Assembly (NCBI RefSeq): GCF_030651625.1
Contig: NZ_JAUSCF010000018.1
Span: 32,712-96,711, forward strand
Length of the DNA: 64,000 bases
Direction: 5' to 3'
From: Hydrogenophaga sp.
Lineage (GTDB): Bacteria > Pseudomonadota > Gammaproteobacteria > Burkholderiales > Burkholderiaceae_C
A program made the position numbers and the translations under genes. The notes beneath the pieces are model-generated. The model saw only the letters and a list, made by a program, of their open reading frames with translations, did not search any database and was not told the origin of the DNA. Each line of letters starts with the position of its first letter. Position 1 is the first letter of the stretch. This document shows, piece after piece, positions 16,944 through 25,665 of the stretch.

Positions 16944-17939
16944 TCACTGCTTCGGTATGCCGACACGCTCGATCACGGCGCTCCAGCGCTGGATGTCGGC
17001 CAGGAGCAGCTCCGACGCCTGTTCCGGCGTGGACGCCTTGGCCTCCACATTGAGCGTGCGCAGTCGCTGTTGCACCTCGGCATCGGCCAATGAGGCCACG
17101 ATTTCGCGGTGCAACCGGCGGATCACAGCCGCCGGCGTGCCAGCAGGTGCGGCCAGGGCGTTCCAGGACGAGGCCACCAGACCGGTCACACCCGCTTCGG
17201 TGGCCGTGGGCACACGGGGCTGCAAGATGGAACGGGTTTCGCCGGTCACGGCCAGTGGCCTCAAGGTGCCGGCATGGATCTGCGGCAGCACCGGCCCGAG
17301 CATTTCCACCGCCACATCGACCTGACGACCGCGCAACGCCGCCACCAATGCCGGCGTGCCATTGAAAGGCACCACATGCACATCGATGCCGGCTGCGCTC
17401 TTGAACAGCTCGGCGGTGAGGTTCTGCGTGCTGCCCACGTTGATGCTGCCCACATTGAGCTTGCCAGGGTGCGCCTTGGCAAATGCAATCACCTCGGCCA
17501 GCGTGGTGAAAGGCGCTTCAATGCCCGACACCACGGCAATGTCGAAAAAGCCCAGTGTGGAAATCGGCTTGAAATCGTTCACCGTGTCGAAGGGCAGCGA
17601 CTTGAACAGGCCGGCCGTGACAGCGGTGCCGTTGGACATCAGGAACAGAGTGTGACCATCGGGCGCTGCGCGAGCCACGGCTTCGGCGGCCGCCACACCA
17701 CCAGCGCCGGGCCGGTTTTCAATCACCACCGGCTGGCCCAGTTGCTGTGCGAGCTTCTGACCCACGGCGCGCGCCGTGAGGTCACCCACACCCCCTGGCC
17801 CGAAAGGCACCACGATGCGCACACTCTTGGTGGGAAAGGCGGGCTGCGCTGTGGCCACGGTGGGCGCCATGCATGTGATGCCGAAACCCATTGCCGCAGC
17901 TGCCAGAAGTTTTCGTCGACGAATGAACGGTGATGGCAT
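16944..17939 (-). CDS. Bug/TctC-family tripartite tricarboxylate receptor
   Basis: 331 residues. A basic N-terminus with three arginines (MPSPFIRRRKLL) leads a signal peptide ending near VATAQ. The mature hallmarks follow: FPTKSVRIVVPF, GPGGVGDLTAR, VIENRPGAGG and PDGHTLFLMSNG. AAAGGAGGG four bases before the ATG fixes the start. It is separated from dctM by a strong terminator and has its own upstream palindrome, so it probably has its own promoter and leads the short operon with the dehydrogenase and AEC genes. Ligand unknown. Confidence 0.88.
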   Translation of the reverse strand: MPSPFIRRRKLLAAAAMGFGITCMAPTVATAQPAFPTKSVRIVVPFGPGGVGDLTARAVGQKLAQQLGQPVVIENRPGAGGVAAAEAVARAAPDGHTLFLMSNGTAVTAGLFKSLPFDTVNDFKPISTLGFFDIAVVSGIEAPFTTLAEVIAFAKAHPGKLNVGSINVGSTQNLTAELFKSAAGIDVHVVPFNGTPALVAALRGRQVDVAVEMLGPVLPQIHAGTLRPLAVTGETRSILQPRVPTATEAGVTGLVASSWNALAAPAGTPAAVIRRLHREIVASLADAEVQQRLRTLNVEAKASTPEQASELLLADIQRWSAVIERVGIPKQ

Positions 17940-17960
17940 GGTGCCCTCCTTTGTCTCAGT

Positions 17961-17977
17961 ACTTGAACTCTTCAAGT
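17961..17977. promoter_or_regulatory. 17-base palindrome upstream of the Bug gene
   Basis: ACTTGAA-CTC-TTCAAGT, perfect seven-base arms, 22-38 bases upstream of the Bug start and just beyond the dctM terminator. The position fits an operator for the downstream minus-strand operon. No regulator gene is adjacent. Confidence 0.4.
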
Positions 17978-17984
17978 TTCCAGC

Positions 17985-18011
17985 AAAAAGGGCCTGCTTG
18001 TGCAGGCCCTT
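17985..18011 (-). terminator. Intrinsic terminator after dctM
   Basis: Ten-base perfect stem, AAGGGCCTGC (minus strand) with a four-base loop, followed on the minus strand by TTTTT. It starts 22 bases after the dctM stop and before the Bug gene. Confidence 0.85.
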
Positions 18012-18032
18012 CGTTCGCGCATGTAAGCACCA

Positions 18033-19349
18033 TCAAAGACGCAGCACGAACACGGTGATCGAGGGAAAAGCCACCAGAATGGCGGTGCGGATCACGTCGC
18101 TCAGCACGAACGGCATCACACCGCGGTAGGTGGCCATGATGGGCACGTCCTTGGCCATGGAGTTGATCACGAACAGGTTCATGCCCACCGGAGGTGTGAT
18201 CAGCCCCACCTCCACCACGATCAGCACCAGAATGCCGAACCAGATGGCGAATTCCTCCGGCGACAGCCCGAAGTCCAGCACCGTGACGATGGGGAAGAAC
18301 ACGGGAATGGTCAGCAAGATCATGGACAGCGAATCCATGAAGCATCCCAGTATCACGTAGATGACCAGGATCGCCACCAGCACCACCCAGGGGTTCAGCC
18401 CCGCACCGCTCACCATGGAGGCGGCCTCCTGCGGCAGTTGCGACAGCGCCAGAAAAGTGTTGTAGACACCTGCGCCCAACACGATCATGAAGATCATGCC
18501 GGTGGCGGTCGCCGTGCCCAGAATGGCACCCAGCAGCGTCTTGCGGTTCAGACCGCCAGCGGCCCAGGCGGCCATGCCAGTGCCGAACGCGCCCACCGCA
18601 GCGCCTTCGGTGGGCGTGAACAGGCCGCTGTAGATACCGCCCACCACAGCCACGAAGATCACCAGCACCGGCCAGACCTTGGCGGTGGCAACCCACCGGT
18701 CCTTCATGGGCATGGGCGGCAAGGTGCCCATTTCCTTGGGGCGCACACGCGCATAGATCGCAATCACGATCATGTAGCCAATGGCTGCCAGGATGCCAGG
18801 CACGAAGGCGGCCAGGAACAGCTTGGCGATGTTCTGCTCAGTCAGGATGGCATAGATCACCAGCACCACCGAGGGTGGGATCAGGATGCCCAGCGTGCCA
18901 CCTGCGGCCAGTGCGGCGGTGGAAATGCCCCCGGCATAGCCAGCGCGCTTGAGTTCAGGCAGGGCCACCTGACCCATGGTGGCCGCCGTGGCCAGCGAGG
19001 AACCGCAGATGGCGCCGAAGCCGGCACAGGCACCCACCGCAGCCATGGCCACGCCACCCTTTCGGTGCCCGATCCAGGCTTCTGCCGCCTTGAACAACGC
19101 CTGCGAAAGCCCGCCCAGCGCCGCAAACTGCCCCATCAGCAGGAACAGCGGAATGACAGAGAGCGAGTAGTTGGAGAAGGTGCTGTAGGTGACCTGCTTG
19201 AGCTGGTTCAGGATGGGCGTTGGGCTGCCGTAGACGATGCCGGCGCCCACCAGACCGCAGATCAGCATGGAAAGGCCGATCGGGATGCGGATGAAGATCA
19301 TCAGCAGCAGGATCGGGAAGGACCAGGCGGCAAGTTCGATACCGGACAT
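18033..19349 (-). CDS. dctM: TRAP transporter large permease (DctM)
   Basis: 438-residue, multi-spanning ion-coupled permease of the TRAP family. Landmarks are FIRIPIGLSMLICGLVG near the start, GACAGFGAICGSSLATAATMG, GGTLGILIPPSVVLVIYAI and, late, EVGLITPPVGMNLFVI. It forms the transport unit with DctQ and a periplasmic DctP. It follows dctQ by 99 bases, and an intrinsic terminator lies just after its stop. The nearest binding proteins are the two near-identical DctP proteins upstream (20274-21320 and 24414-25454). The substrate class is carboxylates in general. Confidence 0.93.
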   Translation of the reverse strand: MSGIELAAWSFPILLLMIFIRIPIGLSMLICGLVGAGIVYGSPTPILNQLKQVTYSTFSNYSLSVIPLFLLMGQFAALGGLSQALFKAAEAWIGHRKGGVAMAAVGACAGFGAICGSSLATAATMGQVALPELKRAGYAGGISTAALAAGGTLGILIPPSVVLVIYAILTEQNIAKLFLAAFVPGILAAIGYMIVIAIYARVRPKEMGTLPPMPMKDRWVATAKVWPVLVIFVAVVGGIYSGLFTPTEGAAVGAFGTGMAAWAAGGLNRKTLLGAILGTATATGMIFMIVLGAGVYNTFLALSQLPQEAASMVSGAGLNPWVVLVAILVIYVILGCFMDSLSMILLTIPVFFPIVTVLDFGLSPEEFAIWFGILVLIVVEVGLITPPVGMNLFVINSMAKDVPIMATYRGVMPFVLSDVIRTAILVAFPSITVFVLRL

Positions 19350-19448
19350 TTCAGGCTTTCAGGCAGACCAGCCGGGAGGCGGTCGATGCGCCCACGGAGG
19401 GCAGCGAATCAAGGGACAGAAGGCGGCGAGTGGATGGGCGCAGGGGTC

Positions 19449-19967
19449 TCAATGGCTGGCCCCATCGACCGTGAACCCCGCCGGCACCGATCCGATGCCG
19501 AACTGGGTCAGCGTCTTGGCGATGTAGCACAGGCAGCCGATCGCTGCACCCACCATGCACACCGCGTAGGCCCACCAGATGGGCATCTGCAGGATGAAGG
19601 TGGTTTCCATGTACTCGCGCTTTTCCACCATGCCTTCCCACAACTTCCAGGACAGCATCAGCCAGACCGCCAGCATGAGCACATCGCTGATGGTGTCGAT
19701 CACGCGGCGCGCAACATTGGGCAGGTGCATGTAGAGCAAGTCCACAGTGGCGTGCCCGCCTTTGAGGTAACACCAGGGCAAAAAGAAGAACACGGCCAGC
19801 GCCGTACCGACTTCAACCAGTTCGAAATCACCCGGCACAGGCCCCAGGCCCACACCGATCAGGGCTCGCCCAGTGACGCTGACCACGATCATGATCGTCA
19901 ATGCGCACAACATCAGGCCGCCGATCAGGGCAGTCCAGTTCGCGATCCGGTATATCCAGCCAATCAT
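19449..19967 (-). CDS. dctQ: TRAP transporter small permease (DctQ)
   Basis: 172 residues with four predicted membrane segments. It begins MIGWIYRIANWTALIGGLML, and has the DctQ signature-like VSVTGRALIGVGL, FFFLPWCYLKGGHATVDLL and a C-terminal hydrophobic pair. Two consecutive ATG codons (19970 and 19967) follow AAGGA; the second has the better spacing. It is downstream of dctP but separated by an intrinsic terminator and a candidate promoter, so dctQM can probably be transcribed on its own. Confidence 0.88.
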   Translation of the reverse strand: MIGWIYRIANWTALIGGLMLCALTIMIVVSVTGRALIGVGLGPVPGDFELVEVGTALAVFFFLPWCYLKGGHATVDLLYMHLPNVARRVIDTISDVLMLAVWLMLSWKLWEGMVEKREYMETTFILQMPIWWAYAVCMVGAAIGCLCYIAKTLTQFGIGSVPAGFTVDGASH

Positions 19968-20103
19968 CATCAGTTCCTTGAGGGGGAAGTCCGGCACAAC
20001 GGACCCTTGAAGGCGTTGTCCATGCGCGCGCGCGACAGACTCGGGACATTGTGACCCATGGCGCCAGGGACTCCAGCGCGCGTCGAGCATTCGGACCGAC
20101 CAG

Positions 20104-20132
20104 AATATACCGCAGTGTTTCGGATCATTGAA
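20104..20132 (-). promoter_or_regulatory. Candidate sigma-70 promoter for dctQM
   Basis: Minus-strand TTCAAT (20132-20127), 17 bases, then TATATT (20109-20104). The -10 is good and the -35 weak. It lies between the dctP terminator and dctQ, about 135 bases before the start. The CGGTATA just at the -10 also occurs at the lig operon promoter. Confidence 0.35.
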
Positions 20133-20226
20133 TGAGTTTACCTATTCGTAATACCTTGTGGTCCTTGCCACTTCCCCGCCGATGCCCAGAATCGACTTTG
20201 ATCACTCTATCGCGATCCGGTGCCCG

Positions 20227-20259
20227 AAAAAATGGCCGTCCATGGTCATGGACGGCCAT
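20227..20259 (-). terminator. Intrinsic terminator after dctP
   Basis: Perfect 13-base stem (ATGGCCGTCCATG and its complement) with a two-base loop, followed on the minus strand by a run of six T. It starts 15 bases after the dctP stop. One of the clearest terminators in the window. Confidence 0.9.
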
Positions 20260-20273
20260 CTGGCAAAGCCCGA

Positions 20274-21320
20274 TCAGCGTGAATGTTTCGCAATCAGCGC
20301 GCGTGCTTCGGCAGCCAGTTTGGCGCCGTCGATGTTCTTGCCTTTCATCTCCTCGATCCAGTCGGTTTCCACTGTGGCAGCCGTGCGGCGCCAGCGTTGG
20401 GTTTCGGCTACGTCAAGGGCCACGATGTTGTTGCCCGCCTTGACGGCAATCTCGCGGCCTGCCTTGTCGCCTTCATCCATCGCACGGCCGAACATGGCGG
20501 CGGTTTCGATGCCGGAATTGTTGTCGATGACTTTCTTCAAATCGTCGGGCAGGCGGTCGTAGGCGTTGCGGTTCATCGAAAAGGCAAACGTCTGCGTATA
20601 CAGCCCGGTGGTCCCCGCAAAGGTGGTGTGATTCTTCACCAGCTCGGACACTTTCAAGGCAGGCGTCACTTCCCATGGAATGGTGGTGCCGTCAATCACG
20701 CCTTTGGAAAGGGCCTCGGTCACCGCAGGCACGGGCATGCCCACCGGGGTGGCACCCAGCTTGGTCAGCATGTTGTTGATGATGCGCGAGCCGCCGCGAA
20801 TCTTCATGCCACGAAGGCTCTCCAGACCCGTGACCGGATTCTTGGTGTGGAAGAGGCCGGGTCCGTGGGTGTGCACCGCGATCAGCTTGACGCTGCGAAA
20901 TTCGTCCGCTGCATGTTGTTCCACATACTCCTGGAAAGCCTTGGAAGAAGCCTCGGCCGAACCGCTCATGAACGGCAGCTCGAAAACTTCGGCCTTGTTG
21001 AATCGGCCCGGGGTGTAGCCCAGCACCGTCCAGGTGATATCGACCACGCCGTCACGTGCCTGGTCAAACAGTTGCGGTGGCGCGCCGCCCAGCTGCATGG
21101 CATGGAACAGCTGGATCTTGATGCGCCCACCGGACTCTGCCTCGACCTTCTGAGCCCATGGCACCAGCGCACGCGCCGGAATGGTGGCCTGGGGAGGCAG
21201 CATCTGGTGCATCCGAAGTGTGACCGGCTGCTGCGCAAACGCAGTGCCTGCCATCGAGCCGGCCGCTGCAGCGGCCATGGCCAGCATGGTCGCACGCCGA
21301 GTGAAAGTGGGTGATTTCAT
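20274..21320 (-). CDS. dctP: TRAP transporter substrate-binding protein (DctP), copy 1
   Basis: 348-residue periplasmic binding protein. A signal peptide with Arg-Arg and a long Ala-rich core ends in TAFAQ. The DctP fold shows LFHAMQLGGAPPQLFDQ, the long shared LESLRGMKIRGGSR with the ligand-binding Arg, and ALSKGVIDGTTIPW. Start after AGGAG with eight-base spacing. It is very similar to the protein at 24414-25454, with long identical stretches in the middle. It should serve the DctQM pair just downstream. The substrate is unknown; an aromatic or hydroxycarboxylic acid fits the neighbourhood. Confidence 0.92.
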   Translation of the reverse strand: MKSPTFTRRATMLAMAAAAAGSMAGTAFAQQPVTLRMHQMLPPQATIPARALVPWAQKVEAESGGRIKIQLFHAMQLGGAPPQLFDQARDGVVDITWTVLGYTPGRFNKAEVFELPFMSGSAEASSKAFQEYVEQHAADEFRSVKLIAVHTHGPGLFHTKNPVTGLESLRGMKIRGGSRIINNMLTKLGATPVGMPVPAVTEALSKGVIDGTTIPWEVTPALKVSELVKNHTTFAGTTGLYTQTFAFSMNRNAYDRLPDDLKKVIDNNSGIETAAMFGRAMDEGDKAGREIAVKAGNNIVALDVAETQRWRRTAATVETDWIEEMKGKNIDGAKLAAEARALIAKHSR

Positions 21321-21570
21321 CAATTTGTCTCCTGTAGATTGGTGTGTCATAGAGGCTGTCAATGTGGATCTACCCAGCTCAAGGCAGTTTCAAAACAATG
21401 GCTCCACAATGTGCGATGTTCCCGCTTTATATGCCATAGGACATTGGGACTTTCAGCTATGCCGGTTTGATATGGGCGTATGCGCTGGGCAAGCCGTATG
21501 TGTCTCCGCCACGTCGAACCATAGAAATCGGCCCGAGTCAACGAACAGCGGTCGATTCTGCTGCCTGCTT

Positions 21571-22641
21571 TTAAGGCAGTCGGACGATGCGTCGACCATT
21601 GAAGGCCTGTTGCACCGCCGCCGGCGTCAAAGCCAGGGTCTTGTACAGAACCAACACGACGACCAGGGTCGCCACGGGGGCTCCACCATAAAAAATGCCG
21701 TAAGGCCAGTAGAGGTCCGATCCGAAGGCAGACTGCCACGCTCCCCAGAACACCAACATGATGCAAGCATGGGAGAGAAACATCAAATAAATCATGGGCT
21801 CCAGCCGCGCCAGATGGTCGCCCACGGCAAAACGGCTCAGTACATGGGAGGCCCACAAGAATGCGCTGCTCACCCCCAAGCGCATCAGCGTATCCCTTGC
21901 GGTGTCGCTGTGCTCTGCAGCAAACGCCGGCACCAGCCACACCAGCGCCACGGGAACAGAAATGCTCGCCAGCAGCTTCCCGAGGACGGCCAACCGGGGA
22001 GTGAACAAGCTTCCTTGTAGTGCAAGACAAATCCCGGTGCAGAAGAAGATCAGGATGTAAGGGCGCAGGATCACAGGAGAAAAGCCCACCGTCAGCCCAA
22101 AGAGCCACACCGCTGTCAATCCGACAAAGCCTGTTCGCCTCAGAAGCATCTGCAGCACCGGCAGAAGCAGCGAACACACGAAGATGTCGCGCAAGAAATT
22201 CAACGCGGTGGTGGCTGATCCGTAGTTGTACGCGGTCAACCTGTCCAACAAAAGGCCGATCTGACCCCATTCGAAACGCGGCAGATCGCGAAGCACCGAT
22301 GTTTGTGCACCGCTGACTTGCCATATCACCACCTACAACAGAATGATGATGGCGTTCCAGCCGATGAGCGGAACGACCAGTGTCTGCCAGCGCTCACCCA
22401 CGTAAATCGCCCAGCTCCTTCTCTGCCCGTAGGCCATCACGGCCAGGTAGCCTCCCAGCACGCTCAACGCAGGCACGCTGGCCCTTCCCAGGATTTCTGA
22501 AAGCAAATTCTCCAGATATGAGAGGTTGGGGGGAAGCTCACCGACATGGTCATTCAGTCCAGGATTGACGTGCACATAGCTCATGAAAAAGATGCACATC
22601 ACCCGGCATATCTTGATTGCCCTGGAATCATCAGAAGTCAT
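21571..22641 (-). pseudogene. Acyltransferase family 3 membrane protein, interrupted by an amber codon
   Basis: A single frame of about 356 codons encodes a polytopic membrane protein resembling acyltransferase-3 (OafA/OpgC type): ICRVMCIFFMSYVHVNPG with the early His, then many hydrophobic segments and a C-terminal ALTPAAVQQAFNGRR. The frame is broken by TAG at 22333-22335, after GWNAIIILL, and resumes in the same frame with VVIWQVSG. A single C-to-T change in a CAG codon would produce it. The halves are otherwise open and collinear. It is either a recent pseudogene, a sequencing error or a read-through gene. Base composition looks somewhat more AT-rich than the neighbours. Confidence 0.7.
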
Positions 22642-23031
22642 TTGGCGCAATTTCCCCTGGCGTGTTGTCACGCAAAAAACGCCGTCCAGATCGGACAGCC
22701 CGTCTTCCATGCCCGACGCGGGAAAGAGACTTGGTGAAGCGAAAATTCGTCGACTTGGTGACAGGCAAGTCGATCAAACATGGAGACCCGCGCTGACATC
22801 AGCGGACCGATCAGTAAAACATGCAGCCGCGTTGAAAACGCAGGAATAGTATTAAAGTGTTAACTGCGTGCGCGGGTGTAATAACGAGCACCCTCGGTTC
22901 GATGGCTGACGCGACCGAGGGCCATGGGCGATCTGCCCGGGAAACGCCACAATGCAAACCACGCCTACGCAATGGAACCCCGAATCTGGGGGTCCAGACA
23001 CGGACGCCCACTTACTTTGTCAAGGACGCTC
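22642..23031. other. Intergenic region upstream of the MetE-like gene
   Basis: 390 bases between a divergent, broken acyltransferase and the MetE-like gene. I see no convincing coding frame. The stretch near 22832-22862 is AT-rich (TTGAAA, then TAGTATTAAAGTGTTAAC) and could contain a promoter. An imperfect dyad, CCCTCGGTTCGATGG / CGACCGAGGG, lies at 22892-22920. Confidence 0.4.
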
Positions 23032-24162
23032 ATGACGCTTCGCACCCAACCCCCTTTCCGGGCCGACCATGTCGGCAGCTTCCTGCGCCCGGCCTATCTG
23101 CTGGAGGCCCGCGACCAGTTCTTCAACAAAAAAACCCTGAGTGCCGATCAGCTGCGCGCCGTCGAAGACCGGGCGATCACCGAAATCGTGAAGTTCCAGT
23201 CGGATGTGGGACTTCAATCGATCACCGACGGTGAGTTTCGACGCACCTATTTCCACATCGACTTTCTGGAACAGCTGGGCGGCGTGAAAACCGACATACC
23301 CGTGACCATCGTTCGACCCGACGGCACCGAGGAACTGGCGCCTCCCGTCATCCGGGTGATCGACAAGGTTCGCCACGCGAAGAACATCCAGCTGGCCGAC
23401 TTCCAGTTCCTGAAGAGCCAGGTGGAAGCGCTCGGCCGGCCAGGCGTGGTGCCGAAGGTGACCATCCCCTCGCCCACCATGTTGCACTTCCGGGGTGGGC
23501 GTGCCGGCATCAGCAAAGAGGCGTATCCCGAACTGGACCCGGTGTTCTACGACGACGTGGCCAAGGCCTATGGCGAAGAGCTGCAGAGCCTGGCCGACGC
23601 GGGCTGCACCTACGTGCAGATGGACGACACCAACATGGCCTACCTTTGCGACGACCGCATGCGCGAAGCCGCCCGCAGCCGTGGCGATGATCCCAACGAA
23701 CTGCCACACCGCTATGCGAGCTTCATCAACAAGGTGGTGGCGCACAAACCCGCCGGCATGACCCTGGCCATGCACCTGTGCCGCGGCAATTTCAAGAGCA
23801 CCCATGCAGCTGCCGGCAACTACGAGCCTGTGGCCGAAGCGCTGTTGTCGGAAATGAACCTGGACGCCTACTTCATGGAATACGACGACGACCGCAGCGG
23901 CGACTTCCGCCCGCTGCGCTTCCTGAAACCCGGCAAGACCGTGGTGCTGGGTCTGGTGACCACCAAGTTTGGCCTCCTGGAGACGAAGGACGATCTCAAA
24001 CGCCGGATCGAAGAAGCTGCGAAATACGCTCCCCTGGACCAACTGTGCCTGTCACCTCAGTGCGGCTTCTCGAGTACCGTGCATGGCAACAACATCGCCG
24101 TGGAAGATCAGCGCCGCAAACTGGCGCTGGTGGTGGAGACGGCGCAGGAGGTGTGGGGTTAG
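23032..24162 (+). CDS. Cobalamin-independent methionine synthase-like methyltransferase
   Basis: 376 residues matching the C-terminal catalytic half of MetE, a stand-alone COG0620-type protein. The start RADHVGSFLRP is typical. Zinc-ligand candidates are in TLAMHLCRGNF (His-x-Cys) and LSPQCGFSST (late Cys). There is no N-terminal MetE domain, so folate specificity is uncertain. Some members of this short family use other methyl donors or act in aromatic demethylation pathways. AAGGA six bases upstream sets the ATG. Its neighbours are a pseudogene and dctP copy 2, and no operon is evident. Confidence 0.85.
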   Translation: MTLRTQPPFRADHVGSFLRPAYLLEARDQFFNKKTLSADQLRAVEDRAITEIVKFQSDVGLQSITDGEFRRTYFHIDFLEQLGGVKTDIPVTIVRPDGTEELAPPVIRVIDKVRHAKNIQLADFQFLKSQVEALGRPGVVPKVTIPSPTMLHFRGGRAGISKEAYPELDPVFYDDVAKAYGEELQSLADAGCTYVQMDDTNMAYLCDDRMREAARSRGDDPNELPHRYASFINKVVAHKPAGMTLAMHLCRGNFKSTHAAAGNYEPVAEALLSEMNLDAYFMEYDDDRSGDFRPLRFLKPGKTVVLGLVTTKFGLLETKDDLKRRIEEAAKYAPLDQLCLSPQCGFSSTVHGNNIAVEDQRRKLALVVETAQEVWG

Positions 24163-24190
24163 GCGAACGACTCTCTCCGGAAAGTCGAGC

Positions 24191-24225
24191 CCCTCACCCC
24201 TTCCCTCTCCCCAGAGGGGCGAGGG
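24191..24225. repeat. Palindromic repeat, type A
   Basis: CCCTCACCCC followed by CCCTCTCCCC-AGA-GGGGCGAGGG (one mismatch in a ten-base stem). Third copy of the family seen between the lig genes. It lies 28 bases after the MetE-like gene and could act in 3'-end formation, although it has no T-run. Confidence 0.65.
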
Positions 24226-24308
24226 GGCAAGGCACTGCCTCCGAAAAGGGCATGGGCAAGAGCAGCCTTTCTTGCACCAGACTTGACGGAAGCTGAAGGG
24301 GAATTGAT

Positions 24309-24412
24309 CCAGTGACACCGAGGGTCCGGCTCCGCCGGCCCAAGGTGTCGTCCCCCCTCCAAGCCGAAGGCGCAAGAGAGGGTGGAGCCGCACTGCGGCG
24401 CAGGGGGGAGTC
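24309..24412. repeat. Dispersed palindromic repeat, type B
   Basis: Contains CCGAGGGTCCGGCTCCGCCGG, then CCCCCCTCC and GGAGCCGCACTGCGGCGCAGG. The minus strand aligns with the plus strand at 30117-30200. It lies between the convergent MetE-like gene and dctP copy 2, touching the dctP stop. Confidence 0.6.
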
Positions 24413-24413
24413 C

Positions 24414-25454
24414 CTACTTCGTGTGTTTGGCGATCAAAGCCCGAGCTTCGGCAGCGAGCTTCGCGCCGTCGATGTTCTTGCCCTTCATCTCGTTGACCCA
24501 GTCGGTTTCAACCGCACTGGCGGTGCGGCGCCAGCGCTGTGTCTCGGCCACGTCTAGTGCCACGATGTTGTTCTTGGCCTTTTGTGCAATGTCCAGGCCC
24601 ACCTTGTCGCCTTCGTCCATGGCGCGACCGAACATGGCTGCGAGCTCCACACCCGAGTTGTCGTCGATGACTTTCTTCAGATCTGCCGGCAGACGATCGT
24701 AAGCGTTGCGGTTCATGGAGAACGCGAAGGTCTGGGTATACAGGCCGGTGGTGCCGGCGAAGGTGGTGTGATTCTTCACCAGCTCCGTCACCTTCAGCGC
24801 GGGCGTCACTTCCCACGGGATGGTGGTGCCGTCGATCACGCCTTTGGAAAGGGCTTCTGTCACCGCAGGCACAGGCATGCCCACCGGCGTGGCACCCAGC
24901 TTGGTCAGCATGTTGTTGATGATCCGCGAGCCGCCGCGGATCTTCATGCCGCGCAGGCTTTCCAGCCCGGTGACCGGATTCTTGGTGTGGAACAGGCCAG
25001 GTCCATGCGTGTGAGCCGCGAGCAGCTTCACGCTCCTGAATTCATCGGCAGCAAAGGTCTCGACGTATTCGTGAAAAGCCCTGGAAGATGCCTCGGCCGG
25101 GCCACTCATGAATGGCAGTTCAAAAACCTCGGCCTTGTTGAAGCGGCCAGGGGTGTAGCCCAGTACTGTCCAGGTGATATCGGCCACACCATCGCGGGCC
25201 TGGTCAAACAGCTGAGGGGGCGATCCGCCCATTTGCATGGCGTGAAAGAGCTGGACCTTGATGCGGCCACCGGAGTCGGCTTCGATCTTCTGTGCCCAAG
25301 GAATGATGGCGCGCGCAGGGATGACGGCCTGTGGGGGCAGGAACTGGTGAAGTCGAAGCGTCACGGTTTGCTGCGCGCTGGCGTGCCCGGCAAAGAGCCC
25401 TGCGGCGGCAACGCCAAGGGCCGCCACGGCGGTGCGTCGTTGAATCAATTTCAT
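24414..25454 (-). CDS. TRAP transporter substrate-binding protein (DctP), copy 2
   Basis: 346 residues, with a signal peptide ending in GHASAQ and the same DctP landmarks as copy 1. A central stretch of over 100 residues, from KNPVTGLESLRG through MNRNAYDRLP, is nearly identical between the two. The N-termini, including the signal peptides, are more diverged. CAGGAG precedes the ATG. No permease gene adjoins it, so it probably shares the DctQM unit of copy 1. It is probably a duplication product, with the middle kept similar by selection or gene conversion. Confidence 0.9.
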   Translation of the reverse strand: MKLIQRRTAVAALGVAAAGLFAGHASAQQTVTLRLHQFLPPQAVIPARAIIPWAQKIEADSGGRIKVQLFHAMQMGGSPPQLFDQARDGVADITWTVLGYTPGRFNKAEVFELPFMSGPAEASSRAFHEYVETFAADEFRSVKLLAAHTHGPGLFHTKNPVTGLESLRGMKIRGGSRIINNMLTKLGATPVGMPVPAVTEALSKGVIDGTTIPWEVTPALKVTELVKNHTTFAGTTGLYTQTFAFSMNRNAYDRLPADLKKVIDDNSGVELAAMFGRAMDEGDKVGLDIAQKAKNNIVALDVAETQRWRRTASAVETDWVNEMKGKNIDGAKLAAEARALIAKHTK

Positions 25455-25665
25455 GGGAATCTCCTGACGGTGAGGATGCAAACGCTTGAATGGCGCAGAA
25501 AACGCCTACATTGCGTTGCGGTGGAAACAGATGGACACTTTGCAGTGTCGGGCGTCCCCGCGCCAGCGCTTTTGTCCTCTTTCAGCTATGCCGCTGCGGC
25601 ATGAAACATCTGCAGCCAGCACAAACCACGCAAGCCCCGTGCGCGCTGACCAGACCGTGGTTACC

